Shown here piece after piece: positions 57,160 through 64,000 of a DNA stretch of 64,000 nucleotides (within the stretch, counting starts at the first letter, position 1; each line of letters begins with the position of its first letter). A model generated the notes under the pieces. The model did not search any database and had not been told where the DNA came from. It saw only the letters and a program-made list of their open reading frames with translations. The stretch lies in the NCBI GenBank assembly GCA_030035585.1, contig CM057476.1:25652501-25716500 (forward strand), given 5' to 3'. Both the position numbers and the translations under genes were made by a program. The DNA comes from Dugong dugon. Taxonomy: Eukaryota; Chordata; Mammalia; Sirenia; Dugongidae.

Positions 57160-57685
57160 TAACCCCGTCAACCTGGGGTGGGGCACCAACCGACCCCTCT
57201 CTGACATCTCCCTGTCCCTCCTGCCTCTCTGCATTTCTTAGGCTTTGTCTCTTGGTGTCTGTGGTTCAGGGTGACCTGGGACTGCCCCAGTGTTAGCACT
57301 GAAAGCTCCATCCCTTCCCGAAATCTTTCGGTGCCGGGCAAACCAGGATGGTTGGTCACCCTGTAGGTGGGACCTTTCTCTCTTTTGAGGATTCTTGGCC
57401 TTTTTCTATCTGTGTCTGTCTCCTCCTACCCCTTTTTCTCCTTTCTCTTATCCAACCCTACTCCCCCTGGCTTCAGTCCTCCTGCCTTTTCTTGCACACA
57501 CCCGCCTCTTACCCTTTTGGCAGGAAAAGCACTGAGTTAGCATCTCCAGGGGGGCTGAGCAGCCAAGTCAGAAGACAAGAGTCCCTGTGGGGAGGGAGGA
57601 GGAATGGGAAGGAAGGGGCTGCCGGGACAGGTGGGAGGAGGCTGGGGGAAAGGGTTGCATTATCCAATCCCACGGGGGGGAAGAA
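57160..57685. other. Single-copy, partly pyrimidine-rich, no gene seen
   Basis: CT-rich at 57370-57500 and G-rich at 57585-57660. No repeat or exon recognised. Confidence 0.35.
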
Positions 57686-57867
57686 AACATTGCTGTCAAG
57701 TTGAATCTGACTCATGGTGACCCCATGTGTTACAGGTTAAAACTGATCTCCATAGGCTTTTCTTGGCTGTAATCTTTACAGAAGCAGATTGCCAGGCCTT
57801 TCTTCCATAGCACCACCAGGTGGTTTCAAACTGCCAAACTCTAGGTTAGTTGTTGTTGTTGTTGTTG

Positions 57868-58200
57868 TTAGGTTCTGTCAAGTAGATTCCAGGTCATAGC
57901 GACCCTGTGTAGAACAGAACGAAACACTGCCTGGTCCTGCAGCAACATCACAATCATTGCTGTATTTGATCCCATTGTGGCAGCCACTGTGTCAATCCAT
58001 CTCATTGAGGGTTTTCCTCTTTTTTGCTGGCCCTCTACTTTACCAAGCATGATGTTCTTCTCCAGGAATGGGTCCCTCCTGATAACACGTCCAAAGTACA
58101 TGAGATGAAGTGTTACCATCATAGCTTCTAAGGACCATTCTGGCGGTACTTCTTCTAAGACAGATGTGTTCATTCTTCTGGCAGTCCGTGGTATATTCAA
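57868..58200 (-). pseudogene. RTE ORF C-terminal fragment reaching the LINE 3' end
   Basis: 110 open codons. LMYFGRVIRRDPFLEKNIMLG and MRWIDTVAATMGSNT are RTE C-terminal signatures. The last residues (SVLHRVAMTWNLLDRT) are encoded by the same bases that form the SINE-type tail, so the ORF runs into the 3' tail with little or no UTR. Confidence 0.85.
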
Positions 58201-58263
58201 TATTCTTTGTCAACACCATAATTCAAAGGCATCAATTCTTCCTTGGTCTTCCTTATTCATTGT

Positions 58264-58476
58264 CTAGCTTTTGCATGCATATGAGACTGTTGAAAATACC
58301 ATGGCTTGGGTCAGGTGCACCTTAGTCCTCAAGGTGACATCTTCGCTTTTTAACACTTTTAAAGAGGTCTTTTGCAGCAGATTTACCCAATGCAATATGT
58401 CGTTTGATTTCTTGACTGCTGCTTCCACGGGCATTGATTGTGGGTCCAAATAAAATGAAATCCTTGACAACTTCAT
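58264..58476 (-). pseudogene. RTE ORF fragment upstream of the C-terminus
   Basis: Encodes AAVKKSNDI and SEDVTLRTKVHLTQAMVFS, homologous to 22064-22270. In a different frame from the downstream C-terminal piece. Confidence 0.78.
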
Positions 58477-58605
58477 ATTTTCTCTGTTTATTGTGATGTT
58501 GCTTATTGGTCCAGTTGTGAGGATATGTTCTTTATGTGGAGGTATAATCCATATTGAAGGGTATTAGATGAGTACAAACCGCTTGTGCTACCCAGGGACT
58601 GTAAT

Positions 58606-59372
58606 TGTCAAGTGGCTAGTGGACTGAGGAACTGAACTGTAAATTTTATATAGTTTTAATTTTAAACCTGATACAGGACTCATTGGAAACTTATTGGAAA
58701 AGTTTTAAGTATATTTTGAGCAACTTGGGCACGTGAATCTACATTTCCAATTGTAGCGTCTGAATTGAGATGTGGTATAAGGGAGCACTGGTGGTTCAGT
58801 GGTAGAATTCTCTCACCTTCCATGTGGCAGGAGGCCCAGGTTCAGTTCCCAGCCGATGCACCTCATGCACAACCACCACCCATCTGTCAGTGGAGGCTTG
58901 CATGTTGCTATGGCACTGAAAGAGTTTTAGTGGTGCTTCCAGACCAAAACAGACTAGGAAGAAAAGTCTGGTGATCTGCTTCTGAAAATCAGGCAATGAA
59001 AACTCTATGGCTCACAACAGTCCGTTCCACAGTTGATCATGGGGATGGTGCAGGACCAGACAGCGTTCCATTCTCTTGGGTGAGGGGTAGCCATGAGTCG
59101 GAGGCTGACTTGACAGCAGCTAACAACAGCGTAAGTGTTACATACACACTGAATTTTGAAGACTTAGTATCCAGAGTGAGCACCGACTATCTGACTGAGA
59201 TTTATTTTTAACACTGGTTGCGTATGTAAGTGACATGTTTTATGTATTGAGTTAAATAGAAGATAATATTGCAATTAATTTTACTATTTTCATTTACTTT
59301 TTCATAACATGGCTCCTAGATAATTTAAAATAACATATGTGGTGTGCATTATGCTTCCCTTGGACAGGGCTA
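58606..59372 (-). mobile_element. hAT-type (MER3-like) DNA transposon with nested SINE
   Basis: 'aattgtcaagtggctagtggac', 'caattgtagcgtctgaattgagatgtgg' then, after the SINE, 'agtgttacatacacactgaattttgaagacttagtatcc', 'acatggctcctagataatttaaaataacatatgtggtgtgcattatgcttcccttggacagggct'. This is the familiar MER3-class pattern in reverse. Confidence 0.7.
58781..59129 (+). mobile_element. tRNA-Gly-headed SINE nested in hAT element
   Basis: The best-preserved copy. Head 'gggagcactggtggttcagtggtagaattctctcacc', B box 'caggttcagttcccagcc', then 'gatgcacctcatgcacaaccaccacccatctgtcagtggaggcttgc', body 'ttccagaccaaaacagactaggaagaaaagtctggtgatctgc' and tail 'gccatgagtcggaggctgacttgacagcagctaacaac'. 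Confidence 0.93.
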
Positions 59373-59374
59373 TT

Positions 59375-60000
59375 CTAGAACCGTCCCTGTTGCCAAGGAA
59401 GCATTCGGCCGGCATAATTGCACAGAGACACCAAGGCATCTCGCTTGTGGTTGTTTTTTCATCCTTTTGACTGTTCTCTTAGTGCAGAGAAAAGAAAACA
59501 TTCCACCCAATGAGAGTCACAATTTTTAGAATGGGAGAAGTACTGAGACCTCAGGGCTGTGATGTCGGTTTCAATACCTCCCGACCCCACTCTCTTCCTT
59601 GCCTGCTCCACAGGGACCAGGCAGCCAAGGGTGATGTTGTCTGGGTTGGGAATTATTTTCAGACTTTGAGGTCTGGGCAGTCTTTCTCCTTCTGCTGGCT
59701 AGAGGTTTGTCCTCAGAAAGCTGGTCAGGAAAGAATCCTGGGTAGAGAAGTTACCTCGCCTCATGGTCCCCCAGGTTGGCTTTGCTAGGACTATTGCAGT
59801 ACCCTGCAGAGGTGGAGGGGGTTGTTGCAGGGCCAGGCAGATATCCTTGGCCAGGCAGGAAGCTAACCAGACCCTGGACCAGACACTGGTGAACAGCCCT
59901 GGGCTCTGCCCTCTGGAGATCCCAGCTCAGAGGTGAGACAGATGTTGAACAAACGTGTGCAATGCTCAACCACACTGTGCTGGCTGGTGACATGAATTAT
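59375..60000. other. Single-copy stretch, no gene seen
   Basis: Includes GGCCGGCATAATTGCACAG (59408-59426) in AT-mixed context. An L2-like phrase may lie near 59790-59900. No exon recognised. Confidence 0.3.
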
Positions 60001-60004
60001 TTCC

Positions 60005-60190
60005 GCTCATCGTCATGCCACTTCCATGAGATGCGGCTTACTGCTCTCCTCATTTCACAGAAGAAGAGCTTGAGGTCAGAGAGGTGGGAATCCTTGCCCA
60101 AGGACACACAACACATACACCTTGGAGCTGGGGTTCCAACCCTCATTTTTGTGGCTCCAAAGTCGTGCAAGCCCCTCCTCTGACAGGCCT
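60005..60190 (-). repeat. MIR (antisense)
   Basis: 'ctcatttcacagaagaagagcttgaggtcagagaggtgggaatccttgcccaaggacacacaacac' with 'gagctggggttccaaccc'. Confidence 0.7.
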
Positions 60191-60194
60191 CCCA

Positions 60195-60690
60195 AATGCT
60201 CTTTGAGGAGTGGGGATGGGACACTGCCTGCCTGCCTTCTGTGACCTCGCCTCCTTCTAGGCCTGCCTCCTCCCCCAGCTTTCCTTCCTCGCACTCTCTG
60301 AATCCAGCATCCCTGCTTTTCATCAAAACCTTGCGTGAACTGACGTATATTTTTAGTCTGTACCACCTCTTGGGATAATGAGTCTCATACGTTTACTTCC
60401 CACTGAGTAAAGTGCTAGAGCACTTTAATTCTTTCCTAAAATGCCTTTGATACTCCCCAGGAGATGTAGGTGAGAGAAGAGGAGAAGTTTATTCTCCCTT
60501 TCCCCCGCCTGCTTCCCCACCCTGGAGCCCATCTCCAGCTCTCCCAAAGGGGTGGCCGGATGCAGCTGTGCTGACCCTGTGATGGAGCCATTTAGGCCTG
60601 GTCTGCACCCTCTCCCCACATCTGGTGTGTGAGGCTGTGGGCAAGAGTCTTCACCACCCCAAGTCTCAGTTTGCTCTTCTGTAGTTGGGG
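60195..60690. other. Single-copy stretch, no gene seen
   Basis: A MIR-like phrase at 60640-60690 ('gagtcttcaccaccccaagtctcagtttgctcttctgtagttggggaacc'). No exon recognised. Confidence 0.35.
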
Positions 60691-60694
60691 AACC

Positions 60695-60870
60695 AGGAAA
60701 CAAATGGAGCTGGTGTGGTGAGGCTGCATTGAGGGGCTGTATTCCAGGTAGGGGGAACAATCGGTGCAAAGGGCCTGGGGCAGGAGTACGTTAGCTTATA
60801 AGAGGTCAGTGGGGCTGGAGCAGAGTGGTGGAGAGAAGGTACCAGATATCCATGTGGCTTTGCCATGGTC
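60695..60870 (-). repeat. L2 fragment (antisense)
   Basis: 'gtattccaggtagggggaacaatcggtgcaaagggcctggggcaggagtacgttagc...gtggggctggagcagagtgg'. Confidence 0.85.
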
Positions 60871-60929
60871 ATGTGTGGCTTGGGGATGGGAAGAACAGCT
60901 TCTAGATCATGAGATGTAAAATGCAGAGG

Positions 60930-61640
60930 ACATCAGGCAAAGTCCCTCGTGGTGGCCCACAAGGTTCTCCACAATCAAGTCCTGATACTTCTCTGTCCTC
61001 ATCCCTTCTACTCACCTTTGTTCACTATGTTCCAACCCCACTGACCTCTTTCGAAATGGCACACTCCTGGCCCAGGACCTTTGCACTGGCTGTTCCCCTG
61101 TGCCTGGAATACTCATCCCCCTGATACCTGCATAAACATTTCTCCTTCCTCCTTCAAGTTGTGGCTTAAATGTCACCTTCTCAGTGTGGTGTCCCTGGAC
61201 CACTCTATTGAAAAACCACAACCCTCCCCTCCACCCCTGCATATTCCCTTCCCATTCTCGTTTTATTTCTACAGCACTTACCACCTTCTATCAAACTCCA
61301 TGATTTACTGACTGATGATGTTAATTTAGTTTAGTTTTTGTCTGCCTCCTCAAGGTACCAGGACCAGTTGCCATCCAGTCCACTCCAACTCATGGCAATC
61401 CCACGTGTGCCAGAGTAGAACTGCTCTCCATAGAGTTTTTAATGACCGATTTTTTGGAAGTAGATCAGCAGCCCTTTCTTTCAAGGAACCCCTCCAGCCT
61501 CTTGGTTAGCAGCAGAGCTTTTCATCTGTCTTGTTCCCTCGTTTACCCTCAGTACCTAGAACCCCACCTGGCACACACCAGGTGCTCAATAGATGTATGT
61601 GGGGAAACACCAGGTGTTCAATAGATGTATGCAGAATGAA
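60930..61640 (+). repeat. L2 LINE 3' end with nested SINE and duplicated tail
   Basis: 'gtccctcgtggtggcccacaaggttctccacaatc', 'cacactcctggcccaggacctttgcactggctgttcccctgtgcctggaatactc', 'agttgtggcttaaatgtcaccttctcagtgtgg' and, after the SINE, 'ctagaaccccacctggcacacaccaggtgctcaatagatg'. The terminal 32 bp are tandemly duplicated (61576-61607, 61608-61635). Confidence 0.95.
61356..61517 (-). mobile_element. AfroSINE (antisense), head damaged, nested in L2
   Basis: 'ccagttgccatccagtccactccaactcatggcaatcccacgtgtgccagagtagaactgctctccatagag...ttggaagtagatcagcagccctttctttcaagg' then only a remnant head 'cctcttggttagcagcagagc'. Confidence 0.9.
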
Positions 61641-61900
61641 TGTATCATCTTTACTTTCATCCCTCCAAGTGTCGTTGGCAGGTTGGTATAAATGTTATCA
61701 GGCAACAAAACAATAACAGCTACACAACTGTGGGGGGATTGCCTTTGTCAAATACATTTAGTCATAAAAATTGATTTCTTTTTGCCTTCATTCACCACAT
61801 AACGGGTTTTGTGGATCTCCAACAAGGGGTTACACTTCTCCCACGAGTCCATCGAAGGCTTCCACCTCTGAGCTTCTCAAAGGACTCCAGTCCGGGGAAT
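61640..61900. other. Unassigned stretch, no gene seen
   Basis: AT-mixed. No repeat identified. Confidence 0.25.
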
Positions 61901-61904
61901 AACC

Positions 61905-61938
61905 AAAACCAAACCTACTGCCATTGAGTTGACAATCT
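61905..61938 (-). mobile_element. AfroSINE extreme 3' tail fragment
   Basis: 'ccaaaaccaaacctactgccattgagttgac' equals only the last 30 bp of AfroSINE in reverse (gtcgactcaatggcagt...ggttttggtttttgg). Confidence 0.65.
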
Positions 61939-61939
61939 A

Positions 61940-62000
61940 GACCCACTTGCCCATTTCACAGGTCAGGAAACTGAGGGTCTGGTGGGGCAAAGTGATTTCT
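61940..62000 (-). repeat. MIR fragment (antisense)
   Basis: 'cacttgcccatttcacaggtcaggaaactgagggtctgg'. Confidence 0.65.
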
Positions 62001-62345
62001 CTGAATCTTGACTCTGATCTCTGACTCCCCTGGCAGCTCTGTCTGGTTCTCCATGCCTGCCCCTGTCTCCCTGACTCAAGCCCCCATTCAAAAGGGGCTC
62101 CTTAAAGACATCATGTTGGGGGCCAAAGACTGTAGGGAGGCTCACTCCCCAGAGCATGTGGGGGAGTCCCGAGGAAGTGTGGGAAGGACACATTTGGATG
62201 CTAGTACGACTTACCTTTATTACTCTTTGGCCAGGATTCTGAGGCCATTATGGATATTTAAGCGAGGTTTCTTTTCTTTTTTTTTTTTTTTAATGCACAA
62301 CACTGAATGGCTTCGATAAGAAATATCTAATTTTAATGAAAATGA
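62001..62345. other. Unassigned stretch ending in a T-run
   Basis: No repeat assigned. A T-run of about 14 lies at 62279-62292. Confidence 0.3.
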
Positions 62346-62354
62346 TGATGACAA

Positions 62355-62600
62355 TGCTGACCGTTTGTTGGGTGCTGACCAACCATCAGGCTGATACTGA
62401 GGCTATTACATCTTCATTTCATTCTGAATTCCCCATGACAGCCTCATAAGGCATGATTAGGCCCATTTTACAGATAAGGAAACTGAGGCTAAGAGAAGGA
62501 GGCGATTTGTCCAAAGTCACAGGGCTGGTGAATAGCGGAACGAGGATTCAAGCTCCCACCTGTCGGATTCTGGAGACTAAACTTTCTACCACTACTCTAC
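62355..62600 (-). repeat. MIR, near full-length (antisense)
   Basis: 'ccgtttgttgggtgctgaccaaccatcaggctgatactgaggc...tagg cccattttacagataaggaaactgaggctaagagaagg...gtccaaagtcacagggctggtgaatagcggaacgaggattcaagc'. Confidence 0.9.
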
Positions 62601-62607
62601 AAACGGA

Positions 62608-62762
62608 AAACCATCCATGAGACGAATTGACACAAGAGCCACAGCAATGGACTCAAACATACCAACGATCACGAAGACGGCGCAGAACCAGGCGACATTT
62701 CATTCTGTTGTACATAAACCACAAGACGGAGCTGACTTGAGGGGGACGAACAACAACCACTC
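62608..62762 (+). mobile_element. RTE/composite 3' tail fragment (sense)
   Basis: 'gagacgaattgacacaagagccacagcaatggactcaaacataccaacgatcacgaagacggcgcagaaccaggcgacatttcattctgttgtacataaacc...gacggagctgacttg' then AACAACAACC. Only the last 150 bp of the LINE 3' end are present. 5' truncation is typical. Confidence 0.85.
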
Positions 62763-62934
62763 TATGTGGAAAGGGGAGAAATGATGGGGGAAGAAAGAAT
62801 AGTTTCTTATAAGGAATAAAAGAATGCACTGTAATAGGAAAAAAAAAAAAAACACAAAAAACCACACTCATACACCACAAGACCAAACAGACGAGATGCC
62901 TTAATTTCCACTTCCATCAATGCAACCAGAGGGT

Positions 62935-63201
62935 ATTTTATTGTTCTGTTGTTTTTGGAGTCTTTGTCCTGCCTCTGCTTTTATTTTCTTTTTGTACTTG
63001 ATATCATATTCCGTCTGTAATTTTGCGTCTTCTCTTTTTCTGTTCAATTACTATTATGTTACGATTATGTTTCCATGATGTTATTCATTTTGGTCGACAT
63101 CTGAATGGCTGCATAATAGACTCCCCTATAGATAAGTCATAATTCATTTTGGTTCTCCCTTGGGTAGACCTTTAGGTCACTGCCCTTTTGGAGGCTCATA
63201 G
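62935..63201 (-). mobile_element. L1-type LINE fragment (antisense)
   Basis: 'ttccatgatgttattcattttggtcgacatctgaatggctgcataatagactcccctatagataagtcataattcatttt...tttaggtcactgcccttttgg' is a reversed L1M-type 3' segment. It is interrupted by the short AfroSINE at 63214-63378. Confidence 0.7.
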
Positions 63202-63213
63202 ATAATGCTACAG

Positions 63214-63378
63214 AAATCCTGGTGGTGTAGTGGTTAACAGCTACGGCTGCTAACCAAAAGGTTGGTGGTTCGAATCCACCAGGCACTCCTTGGAAACACT
63301 ATGGGGCAGTTCTACCCTGTTGTATAGGGTCACTATGAGTCATAATCAACTTGACGGCAATGGGTTTTTTTGGTTGAT
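63214..63378 (+). mobile_element. Short-type AfroSINE nested in L1
   Basis: Head 'aaatcctggtggtgtagtggttaacagctacggctgctaacc', B box 'ggtggttcgaatccaccagg', then 'cactccttggaaacactatggggcag' as in the other short copies. Tail to 'ggcaatggg' and a T-run. Perfect 12-bp duplication ATAATGCTACAG at 63202-63213 and 63379-63390. Confidence 0.96.
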
Positions 63379-63390
63379 ATAATGCTACAG

Positions 63391-63725
63391 GGAGCATTGT
63401 CCTGTGGGCAGTGTTTTCTTTCGGAATCCAAAATATTCCCTCAGAACCTGGAGGTATGGGGCCGGGGCATGCCTGTATAAAGTTCTTGGTACACAGCATC
63501 GCATTTCTTCCATGGAAGGAGGGGGCTTTCTCGCTCCACCCTGCTCTCCATCTGCAAGTCACCGTAACAGGAAAAAAAAAAGTTTTTCCAGTTAGGTGAC
63601 AATGGTACCTCCTTGCTTTAATTTCTTTTTCTCTGATTACCATTGAAGCTGACCTTTTCCCCATATGTTTGTTAACTAGGTGAATTTCTACTTTTGTAAA
63701 GTATCTGTTTATGGGAGGCATATTC
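63391..63725 (-). mobile_element. L1-type LINE fragment (antisense), continuation
   Basis: 'ttgctttaatttctttttctctgattaccattgaagctgaccttttccccatatgtttgttaac...cttttgtaaagtatctgtttatggg' is the reverse of the L1 ORF2 end region. Single-copy-looking sequence lies at 63440-63560. Confidence 0.65.
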
Positions 63726-63915
63726 TGGAAGTTAAAATAGAGTTTGAAAAATATTCAGAAGCAAGGGGTGAAGATGACAACCCAGCAGCTGCCTCACCAT
63801 CCTCATCTCCTCCCTAGGAACCCGGCAACAGCCCAGGGATTGCCCCCCTCAGGCCCCTCTTCAGACACAGAATGCATTTATCCCCGGTGGTGGGTGGCTC
63901 TAGTGTGGGGCCAGG
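63726..63915. other. Unassigned stretch, no gene seen
   Basis: Nothing recognised. Confidence 0.25.
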
Positions 63916-63917
63916 AG

Positions 63918-64000
63918 CTGTTGTTGTCAGGTGCCCTTGAGTCCATTCCTACTCATGGCAACCCCATGTGTTACATAGTAGAACTGCCCAATAGAGTTTT
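63918..64000 (-). mobile_element. AfroSINE (antisense), cut by window end
   Basis: 'gctgttgttgtcaggtgcccttgagtccattcctactcatggcaaccccatgtgttacatagtagaactgcccaatagagtttt' is the reversed tail and late body. The head would lie beyond 64000. Confidence 0.93.

Larger units (their letters stand above)
57847..58565 (-). mobile_element. RTE-clade LINE 3' part (antisense) inside AfroSINE
   Basis: Starts with (GTT)7 tail repeats and 'aggttctgtcaagtagattccagg', passes through the ORF C-terminal region and ends at 'tggtccagttgtgaggatatgttctttatgtggaggtataatccatattgaagg'. 5'-truncated downstream of the YADD box. Confidence 0.92.
57688..58605 (-). mobile_element. AfroSINE (antisense) split by an RTE insertion
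   Basis: Left part 57688-57846 holds the tail and body ('tgctgtcaagttgaatctgactcatggtgacc...gccaggcctttcttcc...caaactgccaaactctaggttag'). The head end reappears at 58570-58605 ('gagtacaaaccgcttgtgctacccagggact'). The intervening RTE copy entered the tRNA-like head. Confidence 0.9.

Overview
The window looks like mammalian nuclear DNA from an afrotherian, most likely a paenungulate such as an elephant. The evidence is a dense population of about 35 tRNA-Asn-like AfroSINE copies and fragments, several RTE-clade LINE copies whose 3' ends match the SINE tails, and a background of old pan-mammalian repeats (MIR, L2, L3/CR1, L1M, MaLR LTRs, hAT transposons). The species is an inference from repeat content.

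I see no convincing protein-coding gene, tRNA or rRNA gene, CRISPR array or bacterial-type operon. The long open frames come from low-complexity arrays (a purine-rich tract at 2.44-2.96 kb, TG-rich tracts at 9.1-9.6 and 26.5-27.1 kb, a CCAT tetranucleotide array at 48.9-49.9 kb) or are decayed reverse-transcriptase fragments of RTE LINEs. The window is therefore intergenic or intronic. A short exon of a flanking gene cannot be excluded by eye.

Layout. 0-9 kb: a tRNA-Gly-headed SINE, L2 and MIR copies, MaLR LTRs, an AT-rich single-copy block at 7.5-7.85 kb and two AfroSINEs. 9-16.4 kb: a TG tract, L2, MaLR LTRs (one carrying a nested SINE), a trio of SINEs at 13.1-13.7 kb and an RTE-tailed composite. 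16.7-21.3 kb: single-copy blocks, a small hAT-like element, an L1 stretch and a probable conserved block. 21.4-29.9 kb: RTE, a MaLR LTR with nested SINE, a tRNA-Gly SINE inside a MIR, L2 and L3. 30-43 kb: repeated SINE-into-MIR, L2 and L1 nests, separated by candidate regulatory islands at 30.2, 34.1 and 37.9 kb. 43.3-45.4 kb: a tail-to-tail pair of RTE copies with a recognisable YADD reverse-transcriptase core, then a SINE carrying an unrecognised insert. 45-50 kb: hAT, MIR and SINE copies and the CCAT array. 50-57.5 kb: L2, MIR, a MaLR LTR and candidate conserved islands at 51.4 and 55.1-55.75 kb. 57.7-59.4 kb: a stack of nested insertions. 60-64 kb: L2, MIR and antisense L1 with a short-type AfroSINE.

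How the parts fit. The RTE LINE appears to supply the tail used by at least three non-autonomous families here: the tRNA-Asn-headed AfroSINE, a tRNA-Gly-headed SINE, and a composite with a third head. Between repeats there are several AT-rich, homeodomain- or POU-site-rich single-copy islands. That pattern is typical of regulatory landscapes around developmental genes, but conservation cannot be tested from one sequence.
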